Counted from the first letter of the stretch, positions 11,588 to 24,221 are shown. The stretch is 64,000 bases of DNA from Cynocephalus volans (GCF_027409185.1 NC_084475.1:15210130-15274129), one strand, 5' to 3'. A program made the numbers and translations. The notes: generated from the letters alone by a model not told the origin.

Positions 11588-11728
11588 GGGGCAGCATTGC
11601 GCCATGAGGACGGGGGGCAGCATTGTGCTGGGGGACAGAGGGGCAGCATTGTGCTGGGGGACAGAGGGGCAGCATTGTGCCAGGGGGACTGGGGGGCAGC
11701 ATTGTGCCAGGGGGACAGACAATGCCAG
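11588..11728. repeat. 28-bp minisatellite, about 5 copies
   Basis: Units of 27-28 bp with the core 'gcagcattgtgctgggggac' repeat about five times. Variants gcgccatgaggac and gccaggggg are seen. The G-rich strand has several GGGG runs. Confidence 0.85.
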
Positions 11729-11880
11729 AGCTGCATGAGGGGCACAGAGAGGAAAAGCAAGGGAGCCTGGTGGGAGGGGTGGATGTGAGATGAGCCTCCT
11801 TCCCCCAAGCATCAAGGAGGAAGGCCCTGGAGTGGCACTGCTGACGTAGGGCACAGGTGAGTAAACAGGTGCTGCTATGC

Positions 11881-12241
11881 AGTGCTACGGTTGGAACGCT
11901 TCTGTCTCTTCCAAAATTCTCTTGTTAAAACCTAGTCCCCAATGTGATAGTATTAAGAGGTGGGGCCATTAAGGGACTTTGCCTTCATGGGTGGGATTAG
12001 GACCCTCATCAAATGTCTCCAGGCTGAGGGGGGGGATGTCCTTTTCTCTCTTGCCTTCTGACTTCCACCATGTGAGGACACCTCCAGATGGAGGATTTAA
12101 CAAGAAGGCCCTCACCAGATGCCAGCGCCTTCATCTTGGACTTCTCAGCCTCCAGAACTGAGAGGAAATGCATTTCCGTTCTTTATAAATGACCCAGTGT
12201 GTGGTATTCTGTTACAGCAGCACGAAATGGACATAGACACA
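11881..12241 (+). mobile_element. MaLR (MST/MLT-type) LTR
   Basis: Ordered LTR words include 'aaaacctagtccccaatgtg', 'ggtggggccattaagggact', 'ccaccatgtgaggacac', 'cttggacttctcagcctcca' and 'ggtattctgttacagcagca'. Length about 360 bp suits a MaLR LTR; solo. Confidence 0.75.
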
Positions 12242-13439
12242 CGGGGACTGAGCAAGCCGCAGGCGCTTGAAGCAGAGGACAGAGCGTGCATTTGTGGGGG
12301 GCGGTGCATGTGAGGTCCTCGGGGAGGGCCTGAGAGAACCAGGGGAGCTGGATGTCTCCAGGCCTGACGGTGAGGTGAGGACAGGATGCGGAGCATTTGC
12401 AGCTTGTCAGGGTTTCAGTCCAATTCCGGTCTTCTGCAGAGGGTCGGCCTGAATCCCCCTCAGCACAGCCCCCACAGCAGCATCCCCCAGACTGCCCCAG
12501 GCCCCCGAGCTGGGTCCATACGTCCTCCTGTGCCTTCAGCCAGCCACTCTTCTAGATCTTCCCCAGCCCAGGGAGCGTGGCCAGCCGGGTCTTCTCTCTA
12601 GCGCTTCCTCCTCTGCTGACGTCCATCCTCCCACTTCTGCAGCTTTGCGGGCAGAAGAGACCCCTGGTGTCCCCTGGCCCCTGCCAGTTTTGCTGTCTTC
12701 CTCTTGGGGGACCAGAGTCCAACCTCCTGCAGGTGGCTGGGGTCATTTGTCCTTGACACCCTTCATCTCTGTGATGACACCGCACGAGGGGTCCATCCAC
12801 AGAGACCCACACCTTCGTATTTGAACACCACTTGTGACAGACCCTGTGTTTGGCTGACTCGGCCCCCACCCCTGCCCCCACCCCCTAGCCACCTTCCATC
12901 TAGGAACAGCCAGCCATGGGGCATAGCGCCGGCCAAGAGGATGTAAGCGGATGTTGCCAGGTGGGCTTCTGGGAAAGCCATTTAAAAGGAACACACTTGG
13001 CTGGCACGCTTCTTCAGCCTTCTGCGCCCTTGTCTTTGCCCTTCATTCTTCTTGGAACACAGGCATGATGGCTAGAGGGACAGCCACCATCTTGTGACCA
13101 TGACGATGAAGACCAACAGGCTAAGGATGGTGGAATGTGGCGGGGGGTGGAGTTGGGAAGAAAGCTCCTTATTTCTTTTCTGATGGCACTAGGAGCCCTG
13201 AGCCAGCCTAGGACCACCTGCTCCAAGTTCATGTCACGTGAGATAAATAGCTCTGAATGTCTTTAAGTCACTTTTTGTCAGGGTTTCTGCTACTGACAGG
13301 AAATTACATTCTAAATTGATGCCATATTCTAACCCAGTTCCTTTTCCTATTTTGTCACAGATGTTTGTTACACTGTCCACCCAAAGGAGGGGACACTGGT
13401 TTGGAGTCCCCCTCGTATGTCCTAACTGAGGCAGGATTC
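12242..13439. other. Intergenic, no recognised feature
   Basis: I examined both strands. Short open frames are present but have no start context, splice pattern or motif that supports a gene. Composition is moderately GC-rich without a CpG cluster. Confidence 0.5.
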
Positions 13440-13575
13440 AGTCATTTATCTAGTCATTGGTTCAACAAATATCAAGCAGACACTCACACATACTATTAAA
13501 TACAGCAGCGAATGTCACAGTGACAAAGACACATCATGTGTGTCCTCAAGGAACCTGCAGCCTAGTGCTAGAGAT
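13440..13575 (+). repeat. L2 3'-end-like fragment
   Basis: The text 'ggttcaacaaatatcaagca' followed by 'aaggaacctgcagcctagtg' is the familiar L2 3' part. Confidence 0.55.
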
Positions 13576-13679
13576 GATATTAAATCACGAAATTATAGGA
13601 GGAATAGCAGGAGGGCCTCACACAGCCACAATAATAAACTTATTTAAAAATTTATACAGTGGAGTAAAGGTCTACGACT

Positions 13680-14220
13680 AGCTAGTTTCACCTTTTAAAA
13701 GAGTTAAAAAGGAGGGAATTGTCCTACGACGTGTTAACACATCCCATAAAGCCACAGGCATAAAACTGGTGTGGTAAAATTGGCACAAGATCAAACAGAT
13801 CGCCAGAAAGACAGAAAGATCGAAGATAGACCGCCGTAGACCTGGGGACTTAAAGTATGACGATAAAAGTGACACCAGAGGTCGTCAGAGAGGAGGGATT
13901 GTTTAGTGGCTGGATCTGGGGAAACCACTCCCTGTGTGGAGAAAACCAGCTTGGACCTCACCTGACTCCACATAGAGGTAGATTCTAGGTGGGTGAGAGA
14001 CCCAGATGGGAAAGGCAAAATCATGTGTGACACAGAGGCAGAGGACTTTGAAAAATGACAAACTGTGGGCACAATGTCAGTTCCCGGAAATGAGCGCATG
14101 AAATAAATGAGAGAAGTGGCCCCACTTGGTTTTTCGTTGTTTTCTAAAAACGTGCTTCGTGCAGGTCTGTGTGTGCATCCATAAACATACACACATGCGA
14201 AGACAGAAAAAGGACGTGTG
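13680..14220 (+). mobile_element. Decayed L1 ORF2-region fragment
   Basis: It is AT/GA-rich with words such as 'aaattggcacaagatcaaac' and 'gggtgagagacccagatggg', which resemble the 3' part of L1 ORF2. No long frame survives. Confidence 0.45.
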
Positions 14221-14267
14221 GGAACATGTAGACGTAGTTTTACAATTATTTTCTTAATTGATTCATT

Positions 14268-14355
14268 TTTGGCAGCTGGCCGGTCTGGGGATCTGAACCA
14301 TTGTCCTTGGGGTTATTTGCACCAGGCTCTCCCAAGTGAGCTAACCTGCCAGTCC
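14268..14355 (-). mobile_element. tRNA-Ile-derived SINE (monomer, diverged)
   Basis: The minus strand shows the tRNA-like body with the 'gttagctcacttgggagagc' start and box-B region ggttcagatccc. It is more diverged than other copies. Confidence 0.65.
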
Positions 14356-17300
14356 TATTTTCTTCTTTTAAATTCATAGTTAAACAGATGCAAGAAGCCA
14401 TAGACCATGCAGTGGTAGGTGAGATGAGCCCGGGAGCTCCAGGATGGATGGATGGAAGCGGTCCCCTCTGCACCCCTGGTTTCTTTGCAACGTGGGGAGA
14501 AAGAAGCCTTTTGCTGGGTTTCTTGGGAGGCACCCTTGCGTCTGAGTTCCCTTCTGCATTTTATGAACTAAATGAAACAAGGATGTCACATAAAATGGAT
14601 AAATAATCCTATAATTCTTAATATGTTTGTGGTGAGGACAAAATGATAGCAAAGTACTGCAGTTACATAACACAAAAATGATAAATGCAGCTGCTATAAA
14701 ACACTTCCCCAGCCCACAGAGAGGTCCAGGCTGTTTACGTGTTTGCCCTTTACATGATGGTCCTCCAAGCAAACCATCATCCCCTGGAATGACTTCTAAA
14801 TGATGCAAAGCAATTGAGGCCGATGATGACGCTGCATAATCAGAGCCTTAACCTGAAAAGAGAAACCGGGTAACACAGAATCCTGGCCTGGTGGTGGAAG
14901 GTAGGAGTTGGGGGATCCCTCCCTAGATAGGGAGCTGTCCGCGTTCCTCCCCGCACCCCAGAGCTGCGAGGTGGGGAAAGTAGTTTTGAAAAGCTCATCG
15001 GTGCACTTTCGTTGTTCCGGTGGTTCCCTCACTTCTGCAGAGCAGAGATGAAACAGCAGAAAGCAGAGGGTACAGGATATATGTTGGCTTCATAGTTTCA
15101 AAACCTTCAAGCCTTTGTTAGAAGAGGAAGCAACGTACACAGGCCATAGATTTGAGGGCATAGCAAGGAGCAGGAAAAAACTTCCCAGCCTCAGACCAGA
15201 AAAGGTTCCTGGACTGGGGTGGGGGACAGGACGGGGCTGCAGGGGGCCTGGAGTCACCCAGAGAACCAGCACCGGGACCTGCGCTGCCCGGGGTGGGAGC
15301 TACTCCCCGCAGGTGGGCACCGGGCCCTGGAAATAGGCCAGTCCCAGCCAAGATGTGCTTTACGTCTTGGTACAAATGAAAGAATGTAAAACATCTCATC
15401 GGTCATTTAACACAATGACCACACCTTGAAATGATACTATTTTGGATATGTTGGGGCACATAAAATATTTCACTAAAATCAATTTTACTTCCTTCTTTTT
15501 TAATTTTAGGGGAACGGGTGAGCTGAGGTTTATTCATACAATGGAACGCTTCACCGCAGTGAAAGCAGATTGCCTTCTTTATTTTTCAGAAGAGCCACGA
15601 GCCAGAGAAATTACTTGAAATGACGAATTCCACTCAGATGGGTAGTGAAGAATCTGAATCTTGAACCCAGGACTCCTGAATCTTAGCACTTAAAAAACTC
15701 TTTTATTTTGAAGCAATTTCAAACGAAGAACTCCCATATATCCTTAATCCAGATTCACCTATTTTTAAAAACATGTTGCTACATTTTTTGTTGTTGTTAT
15801 TCTGTTTATAGCTATACCTTTTTTTTCCTGAACCATCTGAGAATAGGCTGCTGACATGGTCTCTGTTCAAATGCACTGGGTACCAGGTGCCCTCCTGCTG
15901 TGTTTTTGGATGGTGTCTGGTGAAGGCCTCCTATAGCTGTGCCTTGCCTTTGTTTTACCATGCAGTTTCCCCTTCAAAATACAGCACCTTGCTTGGCACA
16001 GAGTGCCAACGTGATAACTATTCGTAGGATCAAATAATGTTAGGTTAATCATCAGTCTATTCACAACTGGTCCAAGGAGGCAAAAGGTGTGTTTAAATTA
16101 GCCTAAGTCCATCAGAAAGATAATCCAGGGCTGACCCATCCAAGGTTTGGAAAATGACCTCAAGACTGTGTTGTGTGTTGTTTGTATTTAAACCTTACAC
16201 CCTACAAAGTTCATTGATTGGGCAAACCCCAGCAGTGGTTTGTGGATCTGGCCCTGCCTCGGATGGAAACGCAGAGATGGGCTAATCACGTTTCCCCACC
16301 CTGTGGCCATATCTGGAATCACACATCCCTGGATCCCAAGCAAGTCGAATTTACTGCAGTTGGTCTATCCATGCAGAGGGAATTCTGTATTTTCTGGGTC
16401 ACTTTCAATTTTGAAATTGAAATTGAGAAGGGGAAAGGCTTGAAGTAGGGGAAAGGCCAGAAAACCCCTGTGCAGCTCTCCAATCCCCCTCCCACCCACC
16501 CCTTGGATGTTATTGTGCTAAAAGAAAACTCAGTTTCTCCCCAGCCTTGAGTTTTGCTATTTCATCTCTCGTTGGCTCTTCCCCACTCCTGAATTTTTCC
16601 CACCCTGACTGCAGCATGTCAAAGGGAGGGACAGTCACTCCACCTGTGGTTGGTGTAATGGATTTGGGGTCAGACAGAACAGGTCTTAAATCTCACCTCT
16701 GCCCTTGGTCGTCATGGTCACATGGTCTGGGGCCATCGTTCAAGGCCATCCATTCCCCAGTGCCCCTCCAGCACCTTCTCCTTCAGCAGGCTCAGAAGCG
16801 AACTCTCTAGGAAAGGTTCCTGCCACTGCCCCACGCTGCCCTCCATGCTGTTTGCTGCCTCTGTGACTCTTTCCAGGCACCCCTGACCTGTATTCTCACT
16901 GTCAGCAAGTTCTCCGTTGCCAGTGCTTTCCTTTAGGGCTCTTCCCATCTCCTTCAAATTCAAGCCTTTGGACGCTCCCCTTTGATCTGCATTATGGGAA
17001 TCTGGGTCCTCTGGTGCAGTGGAGCCCACAACATGCTCCTGTTGCGGAGGGCAAACCCTGGGTTGCCACGTGTCTGGGAAGGAAAGTGGGAAATGGAACG
17101 GCGGTATCTACATTTCAGGATTGCCAAGAGAGCTATGTGGAAACACTGCGGGGGCCTTGACCCCCAAATGTCCTCTCTATCTATGAATTATCTCCCTTTC
17201 TTCCTCCCTTTTCTCTTTCTATTTTCCTCTTTCTCTCCTTCTCTCTTAGCAGTGATTGTTGAGAAAGTCTATAAGACCCCATGACCTTTGTTTGAACAAA

Positions 17301-17940
17301 TTATAATTGGGAGCATAACTAGCCACTCTTCTATTAGTAAACCCAACAGCACGTGTTGGCTGGCCACAGAGCGACAAGGTGACTGAGCTGGCCTCAGCTG
17401 CCACATGCAAGCTGTAACAGCAAGTGCTTAATAGTAACATTTAGAGCAGATTGTAAGGACGGCGGCTGTACCAACCAGACACCTAACTGTTTAATGACTA
17501 AAGCAGGACGTTGGCATCTACTAGTTAGTGTGTGCAGTGGACGGATTGAGAGTGCCAGTGAATGGAAGCATGATCAGTTGCAAAAAAGGAGCAGGAGCTA
17601 TAATCTCCCAACACTCAATTCCAACACTGAACTCCAGATCGAAGTCACCTGCAGATATCAATGGGCCAAGCAGCTCTCATCTTTCTTAGAAGCAGAGCAG
17701 GGTTGGGAAACCCCCTCTCTGGGCATTCCGTGTGTGGATCAGTGAGGGGGTCAAGCATGTCCTAAACTTGTCAAATTACCAACCTCATGGGCCATCAGCT
17801 GATTGAAAGGATATGGGGTGAAGAGAAAGGTCTGCAGAAAATTCCCTACAGGTGTCAGAGAAAGAACTCTGCAAAATGGAACTCATATCACAAGTGAAGT
17901 TGAAGCTTCTTCATCCTAAGACTAAAGCTGATCACTCAGT
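14356..17940. other. Intergenic, mostly unassigned
   Basis: No gene is supportable. About 15690-15850 resembles an L1 3' part, and 16645-16720 resembles MIR ('tggtgtaatggatttggggt'). The remainder has no clear signature. Confidence 0.45.
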
Positions 17941-17956
17941 GCCTCGGGACAACCTT

Positions 17957-17999
17957 GGAATGTATGTGCGTGTGCGTGTGTGTGTGCGTGTGCGTGTGC

Positions 18000-18043
<44 letters not shown>

Positions 18044-18045
18044 AG
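17957..18045. repeat. Compound (TG)n(AG)n microsatellite
   Basis: TGTG/CGTG steps pass directly into about 14 AG units. A clean simple-sequence array. Confidence 0.95.
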
Positions 18046-18153
18046 CTTCATTATGAGAGACAGAACTCCATAATAAACAACATATGTCCCTGTCAGCTGG
18101 TAGTTTTTCCTAAGCCTCCCTCTTTAATATTGCATTGATGAGAAACTGGTGTA

Positions 18154-18322
18154 TTTTTTTTTTTTTAAAGATGACTGGTAAGGGGATCTTAACCCTTGAC
18201 TTGGTGTTGTCAGCACCACGCTCTCCCAAGTGAGCCACGGGCCATCCCTATATAGGGATCTGAACCCGTGGCCTTGGTGTTATCATCACCGCACTCTCCC
18301 AAGTGAGCCACAGGCCGGCCCT
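18154..18322 (-). mobile_element. tRNA-Ile-derived SINE, dimeric form
   Basis: Read on the minus strand it starts gggccggcctgtggctcac, the first tRNA-like monomer. It then runs through 'ccctatatagggatggcccg' into a second tRNA-like monomer ending in an A-rich tail. The same two-part layout is seen at 24916-25106 and 60096-60267. Confidence 0.8.
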
Positions 18323-18339
18323 TGAAAGTTTTTTTAAAA

Positions 18340-19280
18340 CAGTAAACACTACAGAAGAAATGTCTATTCACTGCAGAAAAATTAGATATAAAGGAGAAAA
18401 TAACATAATGCCCATACATCCATGCTTTCCCTTACAAAATATGGGTTCAAATAACATATACACTTTTTAAATTTGTGTAATCTTCCCTTTTATAAATGTA
18501 ATGCAATTTGTTTAACCTTTTCTTTACTGTTGAACGTTTAGGCTGTTTCTAACTTCTTGCTATTATAACCAATGCTGTTATGGTCATTCTTGCACATAAT
18601 TAATTATTTCTTTAGGATAAATACTTAGAAGTTCTTTGGCCAGAAGATAGTATATTTGAAAAGACTTTGATGCAATTTATTCTCCCATCAGCCATGTATG
18701 AAAGTGTCCTTCAGCATGTCCCATTGCCAACACTGGGAATGATACTTTTTAAAAAATAGGAGCTGGCCAGTTGCTCACTTGGTTAGAACATGATGCTGAC
18801 AACATCAAGGTCAAGGATTTGGATCCCTGCACTGTCCAGCCACCAGAACAAACAAATAATTGATTTGAAACTTTACCAACATCATAGAAATAGTTCTAAT
18901 TGCTTTTAATTAAAGCACCTTTAATCCAGAAAAGTGACCAGATAATGTCTCTTAACACAAAAAAAAGTAAAAAAAAAAAAAAAAAAAAAACACATGCAAT
19001 GATTAGAAAATTAAAATGGTACAGACAGACAAAAAATGAGAAGTAAAAGTCTTCTTCCTACCCTACCCATAGTACTATTCCGAAAAGTAACTACTGTTAG
19101 CCATTTCATACATATCTTTCAGAAAACTCTTATTTCAAAATTATTGTTTAAAAGGATAATATTTTTTTTTGCACCCCGCTTTTGCATATATCCTGGAGAC
19201 CTTTTCACTAGTACATACAAACCTATGTACTCATTCTCTTAAATGTGGCTCTATAGTCTTTATTCATTCTGTTATGTCTC
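18340..19280 (+). mobile_element. Old L1 3'-region fragments with SINE insertion
   Basis: AT-rich text such as 'tttaggctgtttctaacttc' and 'aatgctgttatggtcattct' is typical of L1ME-type 3' UTR. A SINE sits at 18761-18859 and an A-homopolymer of about 20 at 18970-18990. Confidence 0.5.
18761..18859 (+). mobile_element. tRNA-Ile-derived SINE (monomer)
   Basis: It starts agctggccagttgctcactt, passes a tRNA-like anticodon arm and an ATTTGGATCCC T-arm, and ends in a short A-rich tail (aacaaacaaataa). Confidence 0.7.
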
Positions 19281-19282
19281 AT

Positions 19283-19745
19283 TTATGCCATGAATATTTA
19301 TTGAATACCTACTAGGTACCAAAGGGCAATACTTGGCACCAGAGACACAGAAGTAGAGAAGATAAAAGAGGTCCCTTCTTTCCGGACCTTGTATTTTAGT
19401 GGGGGGTGCACAGATAATAAACAAAAGCAAGATTAGTCTGGAGAGTCGAGTGAGTGCTGTGAAGATCCAAATCAGGTATAAGTGAGGGGGATGGGTGAGG
19501 ACGGGAGGGCTCCCTGTGCAGGGTGGTCACGGAAGGATTTCCTGACATTGGACCTGAGACTTGAGAAGCAGCCAACCATACCATAATGTAGGGCAAGAGC
19601 ATTCCTGGCAGAGGAAACAACTCAGGCAAAGGCTCTGAGGAAGGAATAACCTTGGTGTGTCCTGGGCTCAGGAGGAGGCTGGTGAATGGGGACTTTGTTC
19701 TAAGTGAAAACTCTGGAAAAGTTCCAAGCAGAGGAGTCACTTGCT
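19283..19745 (+). repeat. L2 LINE fragment
   Basis: The text runs from 'atgaatatttattgaatacc' through 'gaccttgtattttagtgggg', 'gtgctgtgaagatccaaatc' and 'caggcaaaggctctgaggaa'. This is a long, collinear L2 3' segment. Confidence 0.7.
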
Positions 19746-19769
19746 GGTGCCTGGGAATGGGACGGCAGA

Positions 19770-19882
19770 TGTAGAAATGCAATTCCAATCAAAAATCCAA
19801 CAGAGTTTTTCATAAAACTAGACAACATGATTATGAAACTCACAAGAAAAAGCAAAGGACCAAAAAAGATAAAGACATTTCT
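19770..19882 (+). mobile_element. Short L1 ORF2 fragment
   Basis: 'caattccaatcaaaaatcca' followed by 'atgaaactcacaagaaaaag' matches a conserved stretch of L1 ORF2. About 110 bp, decayed. Confidence 0.55.
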
Positions 19883-20469
19883 AGATGTGGAAAGCTGAGA
19901 TGTTCCTGAGCAACCACCCAGAGTAGCAGTTGGGCGTTGGCTCCTCGTTTTTTGTGGGATGCGCCCACCCAGGCTTCGGTGGTCGGGGGGCAGGAGGGTC
20001 AGCCTGGCTTCAAGGCCAATGCAGACTGGACAGACGGGGTCATCCCTTTGGTCTTCCTTCCATCCTTACAGTGCATGTACCCCTTGAGTTGTTTGCTGTT
20101 TCTACCATCAAATAATTCCTAAAGGAAAGAAAGAGTTCCAGGAAGAGACTGAGAAAATGGGAGGGGTCGGGGTCTCTTCACTACAGAAAGAGAGTTCCAG
20201 AAATTGCAATTAAAAGTTTTCAAAGGAAAGAGAAAAGCAGCATGGAAGGAAGAGAAAGAGCAAAGCAGAAACGGAGGGAGTGGGAGTGTTAGGGCAGAGA
20301 CAACGCCTTTGGGATTTACCTCTGGGACACTAACCGAGGATGAGGTAAGGGTCACAATCATGGCGGTTTGGGCCAGGAGATATCTCAGTGATGTTGAAAA
20401 AAAATTAACTGGGAGGCCGTTAGGCAGAGATAGCCCCAACGCTTGGATCCCTACGAAAGCAAATTGAAA

Positions 20470-20720
20470 CCCAACTCAGTATAAACAGTAAAACAAAACT
20501 TAAGCTTAACCAGCCAGAAGCCACCAACTAACCTCTAAAGAGGCACTGGCTTCACTTTAACCAACCAAATATTTTCTTTGTCTTGCTTCCGCCCATGCCT
20601 TATAAAGGATTCCCCCTTGTGCCTTGTCAGTGGAGCCCCGAACCCCTATATTGTGGTACCCAATTCATGAATCACTGTTTGCTCAAATAAACTCTTTACA
20701 TTTTAATGTGCTGAAGTTCA
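20470..20720 (+). mobile_element. ERV LTR-like segment 1
   Basis: TATA-like 'gccttataaag' is followed about 95 bp later by an AATAAA signal in 'ctcaaataaactctttac', then gtgctgaagttcacctttt. This promoter/poly-A spacing is typical of class I retroviral LTRs. 5' boundary uncertain. A SINE at 20722 separates it from segment 2. Confidence 0.5.
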
Positions 20721-20721
20721 C

Positions 20722-20830
20722 CTTTTTTTGTTTGTGTTTTTTGTGGGAGGAGCTGCCTGGGATGGAGATCTGAACCCTTGACCTTGTGTTAAAAGGCTGC
20801 GCTATAACCAACTGAGCTAACCAGCCAGCC
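20722..20830 (-). mobile_element. tRNA-Ile-derived SINE (monomer)
   Basis: The minus strand begins ggctggctggttagctcagt and has a box-B-like ggttcagatc, then an A-rich tail. It lies just after the 'gaagttcacctttt' end of LTR-like segment 1. Confidence 0.75.
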
Positions 20831-20834
20831 TTGT

Positions 20835-21225
20835 TAGGAGAAATTAAAATTAACTCTCTCGGTGGCCTGTTTTGCCTTTGAAATAGTACTTGCTTATTGC
20901 ATCAGCCCCACTGTTAATCAATTGCTCACATTCTTGCTTCTGTAACCATGTCTGCTTTTCGCTTTAGCTGCCGCCCTGGCCACATGCTGAGAAGCCAGAA
21001 CTTACTGCTGTATTAGCCACATGAATGCTGAGAAAACAAAACTTAAAAACCCAGAAGAGTCTGCCTATATAAACCCTGTGAAACCTAAGCTGGGGGCTCA
21101 GAGCTCGGGGCACTAGCTCGTCTGGGCCTGTCGGCATAATAAAGTACCTGACTCTCCAACCCTCTGAGTGCTGATTGCTTCTCTGTCCAGTCCGTTCTGT
21201 AACAGCCTGAAGTTCACCTTTTAAC
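20835..21225 (+). mobile_element. ERV LTR-like segment 2
   Basis: It carries a TATA-like 'gcctatataaaccc' and then AATAAA in 'cataataaagtacctgactc', ending with 'cctgaagttcaccttttaac'. That end closely matches the end of segment 1, so the two share a 3' end motif. No gag, pol or env is seen between them. Confidence 0.5.
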
Positions 21226-21284
21226 AGTGAGTTGGGCACCGACGGTGTGAAGCTGGGTCATCTGGGCTGATGACCTCTGGATGG

Positions 21285-21500
21285 GGTTCTCCAGAAACAT
21301 TTATTGAGTTGCTCCTCCTTGCCCAACCCTGTACCAGGTGCAGGGAACACAAACATCAGGGTGACATGCAGGCCCTCATGGCCCTGAGAATAGCTGAGGA
21401 GGCAGTGGGGGGAGACAGCACAGTGGGATCGAGCCACCACAGGGTGCTGTGCTGGGTGCTGAGGGGAGAGGGAGAAGCACCCTGCTCTCCCAAAGGGGTG
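21285..21500 (+). repeat. L2 3' fragment
   Basis: 'aaacatttattgagttgctc' and 'tgcaggccctcatggccctg' form the familiar L2 3' pattern. Confidence 0.6.
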
Positions 21501-22519
21501 GGGGTGGCTAAATGATAATTTTCAAAATATTGAAAATATGGAATGAACATGTGTAGATAATTTTATTCCACTCATTAATTAGTGGGGAACAAATAGGTTA
21601 AGATCAACATAAAGGAGAATTTGAAAATCCAAATCGGTCTATAGGCAGTCGGGACACTAGGATGAATTTGCTGATAGATGCAGATCTGGTCGGTGTCCTA
21701 TAGGGCAATAAAAGGTAATGTTTAAGGTCATCTCCTCTAGAGGACAGAAACTAATTGTATCTCTGCAGGACGGAGCCCATTTGCATTGTTATGGATGAGA
21801 ATTATCTTAGTTTTCTACTATTCCACTTCTCCCCTATCAGAGTTGTCAAATAGCCTCCTGACGAGGAAGAAAAGAGGCCAGGAACGGAGAACAAAAGAAC
21901 CACATTTTTTAAAAACTTAATTGACTTATTTTCTTCTAGCTCAAGAAGCTGTGCCTTTGGTAGAATTTACTGCTTGACAAAGAGACTCTTACATTTGTTA
22001 TCATCAAGAAACCCATTGCGTGGACAAGAAAGCACAGGTGACACTGCTCAGAGAAGTCCTGGGAGACATGGTGTGTCAGCCTATTAAGCACGTGGAAGTC
22101 ACCTAGGCCTTGAGGAGCCTGGGTTAGAGTGGCCGTGAATAGCATAAGAGGCCTGAGAAAGCGTTTGTTCTGTGTTTCACCCTCAGTCACCCATCCCGTC
22201 TTCGCCCAGTGTTTGGAATTTGTTTACAGCTTAGAATTTCCTGCACTTGCAACTATAAAGTCTCCTTGCTTGCATCTCAGGCTGAGAGGTGGTCTTCCTC
22301 GATATGCAAACCTAAATAAAAGCCTCACAAATCTCCTGATGGACTGAAGTGTTTTGCTTCAACATTAGTCAGTAGAAAGACAGTCAAAGGTACAGATTAC
22401 TGTATAACAGGCAATCCCTGAAACCTGGCCCTGCACTGAAAGCGTGCCGGTGTCGCTTTTGCCTATTTCCAAGTCTTGGACAATTTCTCTTGATAGGGGT
22501 GAAAGAAAGTGAGCCGAGA

Positions 22520-22880
22520 TGCTGGGTACCGTTCAAGCTTTATTAAGGAAAGAAATCTGCCAGGCTGTGCTCAGAGTGGCAGGCCGCCCAGGGCTGCCCC
22601 GAAAAGGGGACAGCACCAGGTGTGGGGTGGCAGAGCTTATATAGGTATGTTGGCGCCAAGAGCAGGGTGATGTAATTCCAGGGTGGGGATTGAATTAGGT
22701 CATGGGAATGGAGACTTCTGCACATGTGGAAACACCAAAAGTTTGATTTTCTCTGAAACCGTGAGGCTTCTTATAAAAGAGAATGGGGGAGGGCAGGGGA
22801 GGAGGTGGATGGTGCCATTTTGTACTTGGGCTTGTCTAAAATGGTGCTGGTTATGTTGCAGATCTATTAGGGGACCATCT
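22520..22880 (-). mobile_element. ERV LTR-like segment, reverse
   Basis: On + it reads 'gttcaagctttattaaggaa' (inverted poly-A signal), then 'agagcttatataggt' (inverted TATA) about 95 bp later, then G/C-rich text. This fits R-U5/U3 of an LTR on the minus strand. Family not assigned. Confidence 0.45.
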
Positions 22881-23970
22881 CGGTCTGCTCACACCTGCAG
22901 GCCCATCTAGGGCACCTCCAGTATACCAGAATCACCTAGATGGCTCCTAAACATCCTGATTCCCAGGCCACACCCGGACCCATAAAACCAGAATTTCTGT
23001 GCCTGGCTCCGTAGTCTTTGAAAGGTCCTAGGTGGTGCTGATGTGCAACCCAAGCTGAGAACCACGTCTCTGAGGACATCCAGGCGGCAGCTCTAAGCTG
23101 GCTGCCCACCCTCCACTCTCCACCCTTCCCGCCTCTTCCTTCTCCTGGCTTGGCTTCCTCTGTGCCTTAGTGGGTAGAACTGCAGCTTCCTCAGGCTCCT
23201 GAAATGTCCCCACCATTTTGCAGAAGTTGCTGAGTGGGGGCAGCCCAGGACAACTCCCCTTTCTAAGCCCCCTGCACCCCAGAGAGGGGGGGGAGTCCCA
23301 GGAGATGGCATCTTTTTAAAGGGTTTTGCTCCAGGACACGGAAGGAACCCACAGCCTGAGAGTAATAAATGAGAGGAAATCTATCATCCTCAGAAAACTG
23401 GTTCCTGGCTGTCCCGCAGAGTGACAGTAATCACAGAGGCCTCTTAAAGTGCCCAGCTAAATAAATAGGTTTAATAGCAGTGAAACCAGCTGCCACCCCA
23501 GAGGCTTCTAAGCATGACGTGGGTGGGCTCTGGGCTGCTTGTATGCCACCCCCCATCCCCCAAGAGCTAAATCCAGGCGCCGTAAGGAGAGGCTTAGGCT
23601 CCGAGCTGGGTCCTCTTACAGAAAGTGTAAGGGAAGACGTCTACTTTCAGCTGCCAGGTGCGTTTCCAGCCTGGAGAGTTCTGCAGTCACACAACTCCCC
23701 AGGCCTCCCAGCCCTACCCTGAAGAGCAGCCTCGGGGAAATGGTCTGGGAGGACAGGACTGGCCATTACTGGGATTGGCCAGCTTTTCTGGCAGCCAAAA
23801 CCCTGAGCAGGTCGATGAACCAGAAGGCTGGGGTCAGAGGTGGGGGGAAGATGAGTGTGAGGCCATGGGGAGATAGGAAGCAATGGCCGATTTGGAGTTT
23901 GACCACTGGGATGACCTTAAGGACATCATTGGTGTCAACAGACCATGGGGGCAGTTGGAGAGTTGGAAGC
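22881..23970. other. Intergenic, no recognised feature
   Basis: No exon pattern or known repeat hallmark is seen. The open frames here lack start context and any motif. Confidence 0.45.
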
Positions 23971-23974
23971 TTAA

Positions 23975-24150
23975 AATTTTGACCCTGTTTCTTGTTTGCT
24001 GGGTGACCTCAAGCAAGTCACTTAACTTTTCTGAGTCTTTAAAAAATAAGCACAATTATAACCTAGGTCCTAGGGTTGCTTTGAATGGTAAATGATGTCC
24101 TGTACATGAGAGCAACTAGCACAAAGCCAGGCACATAGCCAGCCAGGTGA
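23975..24150 (+). repeat. MIR SINE fragment
   Basis: 'gctgggtgacctcaagcaag' then 'tcacttaacttttctgagtc' and 'actagcacaaagccaggcac' form a nearly complete MIR on +. Confidence 0.8.
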
Positions 24151-24221
24151 CAATGTCAATTTCCCTCCCTCGCTCTCTTTATATCTGAAGAATGAGGGGA
24201 TTGGGATTGGGTAGCCACCAG

